DNA of 11,395 bases, taken from positions 1 through 11,395 of the forward strand of contig JAIPEI010000075.1 of NCBI GenBank assembly GCA_021737245.1. The letters run 5' to 3'. The position numbers and the translations under genes were made by a program. This document shows positions 5,890-11,395 of this stretch, piece after piece (the stretch's first letter is position 1; every line of letters starts with the position of its first letter). The notes beneath the pieces were generated by a model, which was not told the DNA's origin, did not search any database, and saw only the letters and a program-made list of their open reading frames with translations. The stretch comes from Deltaproteobacteria bacterium. GTDB taxonomy: Bacteria > Desulfobacterota > DSM-4660 > Desulfatiglandales > HGW-15.

Positions 5890-7500
5890 TCACGCCAGGT
5901 GGATCCAGCGGCACTCCTGCCCGTTTCCAACGGGACAGAACCTGAGGCCCTTGACGCTCTTACGGTAAGGCCCGTACCACTTTGTGTTGTAGATCCAGAT
6001 GTCGGCCGCGTCGTCCACCACGATTCGGCTCGCCTTCTCGTAGAGCTCCTTCCGCACGGTGCGGTCGCTCACGGTCCGGGCTCTGGCGAGGAGATCGTCC
6101 ACCTCGGGGTTCTTGTACCAGGAGGAAGCCTTCCAGGCGCCCCACCGGGAGGAGCTGTACATCTCGCCGATCCAGTTCTCAGGGTCCGCGTAGTAGGTGC
6201 TCACCCAGTGGATCCACATGTCCGGCGAGGTGTCCATGTCCTTGGCCTTGCCCGAGAGCGTGGGCCAGGTCTCCCGGATGATGTTCACGTCGATCCCGAT
6301 CTGCCGCAGCCCGGCCTGGAGGATCAGCGCGGCGTCGTCCGTCTGGGAGTACCCGGTCATGGGGTGGATGTTGAGCGGACGGTCCACCTTGACCTTGGCC
6401 TCGGCCAGCTCGGCCTTGGCCTTTTCCAGGTCGAAGGAGTAGCCCTTAAGGTCGTCAGGGGATCCCCACATGTTGTTCGGAATGGGCCCGGGGTTCCGGG
6501 CCACCCGGCCCTTGAGAATCTCGTTGTTGAAGGAGTCGTAATCGAATGCGTAGCTGATGGCCCGGCGTACATGGACATCGTTGAAGGGGGGGCGCTGGTT
6601 GTGCATCCGGATCAGGCAGATCCGCATGGACTGCTCCTCGTAGACGGTGATGTCCCGGGCGTCTTCGAGCTTGGCGATCTGTTCCACGGGGAGGTAGCCG
6701 TCGCAGCCGTGGATGTCTCCCTTCATGAGGGTCATGACCCTGGAGGCCGTCTCGTGGATGGTTCGAAACTCGATCCGGTCCACGTGCTTGCCTTCCCAGC
6801 CCATCCAGTGGTCCTTGAAACGTTTCCCTTTCCAGCCCACGCCCGGGGTGTACTCCTCCAGGATGTAGGCACCCGAGCCCGCCTCGTTCTGGCTGAGCCA
6901 CTCGCTGCCCCAGGGGCCGGCCTTGCCCTCCACCACCTTGGGGTTCACCACGCAGAAGGTGGGCATGATGGAGAGGAAGGGCGCGTAAGCCTCCTTCAGG
7001 GTGAAGGCCACGGTGTAGCGGTCCACCGCCTTCACGCCCTCTGCGTCGATCACCGGCTTGAACAGCGCCGAGGCCCCCTTGCCGAGGGCGAGGAGCCGCT
7101 CCATGCTGTACTTGACCGCCTCCGCCGTGACCTCGTCGCCGTTGTGGAATTTGGCACCCTTGCGGAGCCTGAAGGTCCAGGTGCGCTCGTCGTCGCTCAC
7201 GGTGAAGCTTTCGGCCAGCCAGGGATGAATCTTGGGAGGGTTGTCCAGGTACCGGTATAAATGATCGTACAGGTTGAGCCGGAGGTTTTCCGAGGTCACG
7301 TCGTAGATGGCGTGAGGATCCATGCTCTGGAACTCGCTGGGTCCTCCCCAGATGAAGCGGGGCGATTCCGCCGCCCATGCGCGAAGAGGGTGAAGCTGAA
7401 GCCCGGAGAGCGCGAGAGACCCCATGCCGACGCTCTTGATGAAATCCCTCCTGGTGACCCCATTGCCGCTGCCTTTGCCGGATGGACCTCTTCCTTCCAT
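5890..7500 (-). CDS. Tat-exported family-5 solute-binding protein (peptide/nickel/opine type)
   Basis: The 536-residue periplasmic binding protein captures the transported solute. The N-terminus holds a twin-arginine signal: TRRDFIKS with Arg17 and Arg18, a hydrophobic core at about 25-38, and a likely cleavage at AWA-AE near residue 43. There is no lipobox Cys, so it should be soluble in the periplasm. Mature-domain family blocks are visible, including WTFRLRKGAKFHNGDEVTAEAV, the FNDVHVRRAISYAFD stretch and SFDLEKAKAELAEAK. These define SBP_bac_5 (DppA/OppA/NikA superfamily). The start at 7500 was chosen over the in-frame ATG at 7518 because AAGGAG (7508-7513) lies 7 nt before it. The permease and ATPase genes follow it directly, and the D-amino acid aminotransferase gene lies 99 bp upstream. 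The ligand cannot be read from the sequence; peptides containing D-residues are an inference from context. Confidence 0.93.
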   Translation of the reverse strand: MEGRGPSGKGSGNGVTRRDFIKSVGMGSLALSGLQLHPLRAWAAESPRFIWGGPSEFQSMDPHAIYDVTSENLRLNLYDHLYRYLDNPPKIHPWLAESFTVSDDERTWTFRLRKGAKFHNGDEVTAEAVKYSMERLLALGKGASALFKPVIDAEGVKAVDRYTVAFTLKEAYAPFLSIMPTFCVVNPKVVEGKAGPWGSEWLSQNEAGSGAYILEEYTPGVGWKGKRFKDHWMGWEGKHVDRIEFRTIHETASRVMTLMKGDIHGCDGYLPVEQIAKLEDARDITVYEEQSMRICLIRMHNQRPPFNDVHVRRAISYAFDYDSFNNEILKGRVARNPGPIPNNMWGSPDDLKGYSFDLEKAKAELAEAKVKVDRPLNIHPMTGYSQTDDAALILQAGLRQIGIDVNIIRETWPTLSGKAKDMDTSPDMWIHWVSTYYADPENWIGEMYSSSRWGAWKASSWYKNPEVDDLLARARTVSDRTVRKELYEKASRIVVDDAADIWIYNTKWYGPYRKSVKGLRFCPVGNGQECRWIHLA

Positions 7501-7507
7501 GACTGGT

Positions 7508-7513
7508 CTCCTT
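7508..7513 (-). promoter_or_regulatory. Shine-Dalgarno fixing the binding-protein start
   Basis: AAGGAG on the minus strand lies 7 nt before the ATG at 7500. The alternative in-frame ATG at 7518 has no such site, so translation should begin at 7500. Confidence 0.8.
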
Positions 7514-7544
7514 TCCATGTGGAATGCTGATGATTCACGTCTCA

Positions 7545-7565
7545 GGGCCTGGAATTTTCAGGCCC
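7545..7565 (-). promoter_or_regulatory. Hairpin in the gap between aminotransferase and binding-protein genes
   Basis: A perfect 7-bp inverted repeat GGGCCTG/CAGGCCC (7545-7551 and 7559-7565) flanks a 7-nt A/T-rich loop. No T-run follows on either strand, so it is not a terminator. It could be an mRNA-stabilising structure or an operator. No convincing -35/-10 pair was found in this 99-bp gap, which favours read-through from the aminotransferase promoter. Confidence 0.4.
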
Positions 7566-7599
7566 GGCATTCATGGTTGACGGCTTCGCAAAAACCCGA

Positions 7600-8454
7600 T
7601 CAGCTTCCGGCCGACCTGGGACCCACCCGCTCCCGAAGGGCCGCCTGAAGCCTTCGCACGACCGGTCCGGGTTCCGTCCTCCTGAACGAGTCGTTCAGGA
7701 TCCGGAGCACCGGGGTGACCTCCACCGTGGTGCCCACGATCATGATCTCCTCGGCCCGCCGGGCCTGCTCCACCGTGATCGCCTCCTCTCGAACCGGGAT
7801 TTCGAGCTCCCGGCAGAGATCCAGGACCACGGAGCGGGTGATCCCGCCGAGGATGGCGTTCGTCCGGGGCGGGGTGACGGCCTCTCCTCCGAAGACGGCG
7901 AACACGTTGCTGTGCGTCCCCTCGGTCAAAACGCCGCCGCGCTCGAAGAGCGCTTCGGACGCGCCGGCGTCCATCGCCTCCTGGTGGGCCAGGACATTGG
8001 GAAGAAGCCCGATCGTCTTCAGGTCGCACCGGGCCCAGCGCAGGTCCGGCACGAGGATCACGTCGACGCCGTGCTCCATCTCCGCGGCGTGGGGCGTGAA
8101 GAACCGCGCCGAGGCAAAGACCGTGAGGGGCGTTTCCCTCGGAGGAAACCGGTGCGTGCGGGGAGCCGCCCCCCGGGTCACCTGCAGGTAGACCGTTGCA
8201 TCTCCTCCGGCGAGACCGTTTCGCGCGATGAGGGTCTCCGCCACCGCGCCGAGAAACCCGAAGTCCGTCCTTTGAAACCGCAGGGCCCGCGCTCCGTACG
8301 ACATCCGGTCCAGGTGGGCCATGGTCTCGAAAAGCCTTCCTTCGTAGCTTCGGATGACCTCGTAGAGGCCGTCGGCGAACAGGAAACCGCGGTCATCGGG
8401 TGAAACGGAGACCTCGTCCTTATCCAGATATCGGCCGTTGAGGTATGCGATCAT
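7600..8454 (-). CDS. dat: D-amino acid aminotransferase (PLP fold type IV)
   Basis: The 284-residue cytoplasmic enzyme transfers the amino group between D-amino acids and 2-oxo acids (D-Ala + 2-oxoglutarate to pyruvate + D-Glu in the type enzyme). The order of motifs matches Bacillus D-AAT: DRGFLFADGLYEV (Tyr31), QVTRGAAPRTHRFP (Arg99 and His101, the D-specific carboxylate trap), DLRWARCDLKTIGLLPN (PLP lysine Lys146), LTEGTHSNVF (Glu178, which contacts the PLP ring nitrogen) and ILGGITRSVV. The Arg/His pair separates it from branched-chain aminotransferase and aminodeoxychorismate lyase of the same fold. The ATG at 8454 gives the standard start (MIAYLNGRYL) and length. A GTG at 8538 is in frame but lies between the predicted -35 and -10 boxes. 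Being first in the unit with a peptide importer and an M20 enzyme, it may use imported D-amino acids, though D-Glu supply for the wall is also possible. Confidence 0.9.
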   Translation of the reverse strand: MIAYLNGRYLDKDEVSVSPDDRGFLFADGLYEVIRSYEGRLFETMAHLDRMSYGARALRFQRTDFGFLGAVAETLIARNGLAGGDATVYLQVTRGAAPRTHRFPPRETPLTVFASARFFTPHAAEMEHGVDVILVPDLRWARCDLKTIGLLPNVLAHQEAMDAGASEALFERGGVLTEGTHSNVFAVFGGEAVTPPRTNAILGGITRSVVLDLCRELEIPVREEAITVEQARRAEEIMIVGTTVEVTPVLRILNDSFRRTEPGPVVRRLQAALRERVGPRSAGS

Positions 8455-8505
8455 GGCGAGCGAACCATCGATTTTCGTATCCTGAAAGCCGCGTGGGGCC
8501 TTGCT

Positions 8506-8519
8506 CTCGAAATTTCGAG
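8506..8519. promoter_or_regulatory. 14-bp perfect palindrome at the aminotransferase start site (operator candidate)
   Basis: CTCGAAATTTCGAG is fully self-complementary. It overlaps the last two bases of the predicted -10 box (8518-8523) and covers the expected transcription start, the position of a repressor site. A half-site CTCGAAA recurs at 8620-8626, just upstream of the divergent kinase gene. Confidence 0.5.
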
Positions 8520-8547
8520 CATAATCCCGCCGGCCCACTCATGTCAA
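8518..8547 (-). promoter_or_regulatory. Sigma70-type promoter for the aminotransferase-transporter unit
   Basis: On the minus strand a consensus -35 box TTGACA (8547-8542) is followed by an 18-bp spacer and TATGCT (8523-8518), a 4/6 match to the -10 consensus. The start site would be near 8511, giving a leader of about 57 nt before the ATG at 8454. The divergent region 8548-8697 also holds a TGATTATCA palindrome (8572-8580) and weak -35-like TTGACT/TTGACA (8602-8612), without a convincing -10 box for the kinase. Confidence 0.6.
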
Positions 8548-8697
8548 CGAGGGAGACGGATTTTCAGGCGATGATTATCAAGACGGGGTGCCGCCGGGGT
8601 TTTGACTTGACACACCGCCCTCGAAAGGCGTGAATGGATGTCGAGGCGTCCCGTTCAACCACTCAGGGCTTTCCCTGCCCTCTGGCGAGGCCCGGCC

Positions 8698-9783
8698 ATG
8701 CAAAACGCGTCCCCCGATCCGCTCCGATTCCTCCGGTTCACCATGGACAGCCTCCCCATCGGCGTGTTCACCGTGGACGCGAACCGGAGGGTCACCAGCT
8801 TCAACCCGCAGGCGGAAACCATCACCGGGTACTCGAAGGAGGAGGTCCTGGGGCGGTACTGCGGTGAGGTGCTCCAGGGCGGCATGTGCAAGACCCAGTG
8901 CCCGCTGGCGAGCGTCATTCGACGGCGGACCCCCCTGGTCCGGCTGGAGACCACCATCCAGGACCGCAACGGAAAGACCATACCGGTCAGCCTTCAGACG
9001 GCTGCGCTGCTCGACGACGAGGGGAGGCTGCTCGGCGGGGTGGAAACCTTTCAGGACATCTCCTACCTCAAGAGCCTCGAGCGTGACAAGGCCGCCTTCG
9101 TGTCCATGATCGCCCACGACATGAAGTCATCGCTCACCATCATCGGGGGGTTCGCCCGCCGGCTCCAAAAACCGGCGGCCCGGAAAGACGGGGGGAAGTC
9201 GGCCCAGTACCTGGACATCGTCCTGAACGAGACGGAACGGCTCGAGTCCATGATTCAGGACTTTCTGGAGTTCTCCCGGCTGGAGACCGGAAGGATCAAG
9301 CTGGACCTCCGTCCCGTGCCCCTGAACGAGGAGATCGAGCGTCTCGTGACCACCAGTCAGTTGCAGGCGGAGCACCTCGGTATCCGGATGGCGTTTCATC
9401 CGGACCCCCGGCTCGGCACCGTGACGGCCGATGCCGAGCGTTTGCGAAGGGTCTTCAGAAACCTCCTGGACAACGCACTCAAGTTCTCCGAATCCGGAGG
9501 AAAGGTGACCGTCACCACCCAGGATGCGGACGCGTTCGTGCGCGTGCTCGTCGCGGACGAGGGAGTGGGGATCGAAGCGGCGAAGCTTCCCCGCGTCTTC
9601 GTCCCTTACTTCCGCGCACACGACAATTCAAAAACCAGGGGATTCGGCGTGGGCCTCGCCACGGTCAAGGCGGTGGTGGAGGAACACGGCGGGCACGTGG
9701 AGGTGGAAAGCGAACCGGCCCGCGGCTCCACCTTCACCGTCCACCTGCCCAAGGCTCCGGTCGCAGGGGAGGTCCCGGCATAG
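8698..9783 (+). CDS. Soluble PAS-domain sensor histidine kinase
   Basis: The 361-residue protein has no membrane segment and should sense a cytoplasmic signal, then phosphorylate a response regulator. An N-terminal PAS domain (about 14-122) carries Cys55, Cys64 and Cys68 in CGEVLQGGMCKTQCPL, a C-x8-C-x3-C cluster that could hold a metal, Fe-S cluster or redox switch. A HisKA domain follows, with the phospho-acceptor His140 in MIAHDMKSSLTII. The ATPase domain shows the N box NLLDNALKFS (255-264), G1 DEGVGI (287-292) and G2 GFGVGL (315-320). All catalytic boxes are intact. ATG 8698 has GAGG 7 nt upstream. An in-frame ATG at 8638 with AAAGG would add 20 Arg/Pro-rich residues of no family match and remains possible. 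No response regulator is in the window. It is divergent from the aminotransferase unit and may or may not control it. Confidence 0.93.
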   Translation: MQNASPDPLRFLRFTMDSLPIGVFTVDANRRVTSFNPQAETITGYSKEEVLGRYCGEVLQGGMCKTQCPLASVIRRRTPLVRLETTIQDRNGKTIPVSLQTAALLDDEGRLLGGVETFQDISYLKSLERDKAAFVSMIAHDMKSSLTIIGGFARRLQKPAARKDGGKSAQYLDIVLNETERLESMIQDFLEFSRLETGRIKLDLRPVPLNEEIERLVTTSQLQAEHLGIRMAFHPDPRLGTVTADAERLRRVFRNLLDNALKFSESGGKVTVTTQDADAFVRVLVADEGVGIEAAKLPRVFVPYFRAHDNSKTRGFGVGLATVKAVVEEHGGHVEVESEPARGSTFTVHLPKAPVAGEVPA

Positions 9784-9796
9784 GCCCGCTCCAAAG

Positions 9797-10231
9797 CTAC
9801 CCGGCCGGCTTTCTCATGTACGACTCCAGGGCGTCCTGGAGGGTGGCCGCCGCGAGGAACGCACAGTGGCGGTCCTCCTCGGGCAGACCGCCGAGGACGG
9901 CGAGGATGGTTTCGCCGGATATGTCCGTCACCTCCTCGGGCGTTTTTCCCCGGGCCAGCTCTGCGGCGAATGATCCGCAGACCGCGCTCGATCCGCATCC
10001 ATCGGTTCGGTAGGTCGCCTCCGCGACCCGCTCTCCCTGAACGCGCAGAAAGATCTCCATGGTATCCCCGCACGAGCCGGTGAGGCGGCCGTACCCGTCC
10101 GGATCCTCCAGCACGCCCTCGTACTGCGGGTCGCGCCACCGTTCATAGGCCGCCTCGCCGTATTCCCTTCTGGCCTCCTCGTAGACCTGCTCCTGCAGGT
10201 CACGGACAAAGACGTCGAACTCGTCAGCCAC
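9797..10231 (-). CDS. NifU/IscU-like iron-sulfur cluster assembly scaffold
   Basis: The 144-residue cytoplasmic protein corresponds to the NifU N-terminal (IscU) domain, which assembles Fe-S clusters from iron and desulfurase-derived sulfur and passes them on. Predicted ligands are Cys54 and Asp56 (GSCGDTM), Cys79 (DGCGSSAVCGS), and His122 with Cys123 (DRHCAFLAAAT), matching the IscU C-D-C-HC set. Cys85 is an extra cysteine, as I recall from the deltaproteobacterial branch of this family. The start is GTG at 10231 (MADEFDVFVRDLQ), with GGAGG 9 nt and AAGGA 2 nt upstream. In-frame ATGs at 10291 and 10342 would add unlike sequence and lack ribosome sites. It converges on the kinase gene with only 13 bp between stop codons, and it is divergent from the cytochrome b gene. 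No cysteine desulfurase gene is adjacent within view. Confidence 0.92.
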   Translation of the reverse strand: MADEFDVFVRDLQEQVYEEARREYGEAAYERWRDPQYEGVLEDPDGYGRLTGSCGDTMEIFLRVQGERVAEATYRTDGCGSSAVCGSFAAELARGKTPEEVTDISGETILAVLGGLPEEDRHCAFLAAATLQDALESYMRKPAG

Positions 10232-10367
10232 GGTCCTTTCCCTCCTCGATCCACAGCTCCAGCCCACCACCGGCGCTGGTTTTCCATTCATGATGCCGAA
10301 AATCGTTTCAAAGTGCAACGACAACCTGATAGCATGAAACAATCGTCGAAACGCATTTGAAACGCTC

Positions 10368-10394
10368 TTGACAAACTATGGTATACGGTATACT
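10368..10394 (+). promoter_or_regulatory. Probable promoter for the cytochrome b gene
   Basis: TTGACA (10368-10373) and TATACT (10389-10394) match the sigma70 boxes well, but the spacer is only 15 bp, shorter than the optimal 17. This may mean activation is needed. The leader would be about 80 nt. Confidence 0.45.
10381..10393. promoter_or_regulatory. GTATAC-G-GTATAC dyad overlapping the -10 box
   Basis: A 13-bp dyad with a single central base, also readable as two direct GGTATAC copies (10380-10386, 10387-10393). It covers the spacer and most of the -10 box, where a bound repressor would block the promoter. GTATAC cores occur in GntR-family operators, but no GntR gene is in view. Confidence 0.45.
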
Positions 10395-10484
10395 GAAACG
10401 ACGTTGCATGGTTCTTTGACGGCAGCTCCGCCCATCTGGACAGGCTCCCCATCCTGCCGCCTGCTCTTCCGGAGGTTCATGCTC

Positions 10485-11395
10485 ATGTTCTTTTCTGTGC
10501 TCTTATACGGTTCGCTGTGCATCTTCGTGCTGGGGACGGCCTGGAGGGTATCCAGCTGGTTCGCCCGCAGCATCGGCCCCGGGTCCCGGGAGATCTCCCC
10601 GTCCCGGAGGGTCGGCGCCGCCCTCTCCGGCGCAGCGCGAACCGTCTTCAGCAGAAGAATCGGGACCGTTTTTCGCGTCGTCCTCGTAGACGGTCTCCTC
10701 CAGTGGAGGATCCTGAAAGAGGATTTCCTCCGCTGGCTCACGCACTTTTCCATCTTCTCGGGATTCGTGCTCCTCCTCCTGATGCACGCCCTGGACGACC
10801 TGATCACGGCGAACCTGTTCGAGTCCTACTACGCCACGGTCAACCCCTACTTCTTTCTGAGGGATCTGGCCGGCGTTCTGGTCCTCGTCGGGCTGGCACT
10901 GGCCGTGATCCGGCGGTCCGTGCTGAAAGTACCCCGGTTGCACACGCGCGCGCCGGACATTGTGGCCATTGTGCTCCTGGCGGGGATCATGGTCTCGGGC
11001 CTTTTTCTCACGGGCGCCAAGATGGGCTCCCATGACGCATACCAGCGCATGGTGGAGGAGTGGGCCGACTCGGACGACCCCGAGGAGCTCCGGGCCCTGG
11101 AGAGCTACTGGATTCAGGAGCTGGGTCTCTACGCCACCCATCTTTCCCCGCCGCTCGCCGCGGCTGCGACGGCCGAAGCCCGGGAGCTCCACGAGATGAG
11201 CTGCGCGTTCTGCCACGCCCGGTCCCAGTGGGCCTTTGCGAGCTACGGTGTGAACCGGGCCCTCTCCCCCGCTGCATCCTTCCTGGAAGAGATCGATTCA
11301 GCCGCCCTTTTCCGGCACATCCACCTCCTGGCCTGCTTCATCGGGCTTGCCTACCTGCCCTTCGGCAAGATGTTCCATGTCATTGCGACCCCGGT
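10485..11395 (+). CDS. NarI/DsrM-like membrane cytochrome b with embedded c-type heme motif, 3' end outside window
   Basis: The frame is open to the window end (303 residues seen). Hydrophobic segments lie at about 2-20, 86-105, 128-147, 158-177 and 279-298, suggesting a quinone-interacting inner-membrane subunit. Histidines His87 and His101 in the second helix, and His280 and His298 (18 apart) in the last, fit the two-pairs-of-His pattern that binds two b hemes in NarI. Between the last two helices a long hydrophilic loop (about 178-277) contains CAFCH (Cys240-Cys243-His244), a covalent c-heme motif not found in NarI itself. ATG 10485 has GGAGG 9 nt upstream (10471-10475); ATG 10479 is in frame but only 3 nt from it. 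The partner is expected downstream, perhaps an HdrD/GlcF-type Fe-S subunit, but is not visible. The NarI-like call rests on topology and His spacing. Confidence 0.7.
   Translation, partial: MFFSVLLYGSLCIFVLGTAWRVSSWFARSIGPGSREISPSRRVGAALSGAARTVFSRRIGTVFRVVLVDGLLQWRILKEDFLRWLTHFSIFSGFVLLLLMHALDDLITANLFESYYATVNPYFFLRDLAGVLVLVGLALAVIRRSVLKVPRLHTRAPDIVAIVLLAGIMVSGLFLTGAKMGSHDAYQRMVEEWADSDDPEELRALESYWIQELGLYATHLSPPLAAAATAEARELHEMSCAFCHARSQWAFASYGVNRALSPAASFLEEIDSAALFRHIHLLACFIGLAYLPFGKMFHVIATP

Larger units (their letters stand above)
10304..10400. repeat. Cluster of TGAAACG repeats in the divergent intergenic region
   Basis: Eight-base elements of the form N(T/C)GAAAC(G/A) start on the + strand at 10334, 10346, 10357 and 10393, spaced 12, 11 and 36 bp, close to whole turns of the helix. 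One inverted copy (CGTTTCAA) lies at 10304-10311. The first three sit directly upstream of the TTGACA at 10368. Phased direct repeats like these usually bind a regulator. The rest of the 253-bp gap (10232-10303 and 10401-10484) shows only a weak CGGCAG/CTGCCG inverted repeat (10420-10425, 10454-10459). Confidence 0.55.

Noticed and set aside
7150..7165. Sigma54-like string TTGGCACCCTTGCGG
   Set aside because: The spacing between the GG and GC elements is too short and it lies inside the binding-protein gene.
5800..7260. 486-residue open frame on the + strand, antisense to the binding protein
   Set aside because: It mirrors the GC-rich codon pattern of the opposite gene, is rich in His, Gly and Val without any family motif, and has no credible ribosome site.
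8455..8538. GTG start at 8538 giving an aminotransferase 28 residues longer
   Set aside because: It lies between the predicted -35 and -10 boxes, so it would not be in the transcript, and the extra residues do not match the D-AAT N-terminus.
10232..10342. N-terminal extension of the NifU-like protein to ATG 10291 or 10342
   Set aside because: No ribosome site precedes either ATG, and the extra residues are unlike the family, whose members begin at MADEFDxF.

Overview
The window is a GC-rich, gene-dense bacterial chromosome segment. No 16S or marker gene is present. The gene types and protein style (a Cys-rich PAS histidine kinase, a NifU-type scaffold with an extra cysteine, and a NarI-like cytochrome b carrying a c-heme motif) suggest a deltaproteobacterial lineage (Desulfobacterota or Desulfuromonadota-like). 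That placement is inference.

Layout. Positions 2-235 (+) are the C-terminus of an M20D amidohydrolase whose start lies left of the window. It converges on a long minus-strand transcription unit that reads from right to left: D-amino acid aminotransferase (8454-7600), Tat-exported family-5 peptide-binding protein (7500-5890), DppB-like permease (5819-4800), DppC-like permease (4803-3949), DppD-like ATPase (3693-2707), DppF-like ATPase (2710-1727), and an M20 ArgE/DapE-type deacylase/peptidase (1644-397). Past its end lies a ~20-codon scar of a short-chain dehydrogenase C-terminus (261-326). A good sigma70-type promoter (TTGACA, 18-bp spacer, TATGCT) with a 14-bp perfect palindrome at the expected start site precedes the aminotransferase. 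No better promoter is visible further down, so the seven genes could be one operon for importing peptides or acylated amino acids, hydrolysing them, and feeding D-amino acids into keto acids.

Divergent from this unit is a soluble PAS histidine kinase (8698-9783, +) with no response regulator in view. It converges on a NifU/IscU-like Fe-S scaffold gene (10231-9797, -). A 253-bp divergent intergenic region rich in TGAAACG repeats and a GTATAC dyad separates that gene from a partial membrane cytochrome b of the NarI/DsrM type with an embedded CxxCH motif (10485 to window end, +).

The most unusual structure is in the gaps of the big operon. Three gaps hold three different low-complexity tracts: 7-bp repeats at 355-396, 6-bp repeats at 1665-1712, and a ~75-80-bp homopurine/homopyrimidine repeat at 3755-3948. 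Each begins at, or within 15 bp of, the stop codon of the preceding gene. A fourth gap (5821-5860) holds a strong hairpin followed by a T-run. No tRNA, rRNA, CRISPR array, transposase or IS element was seen.
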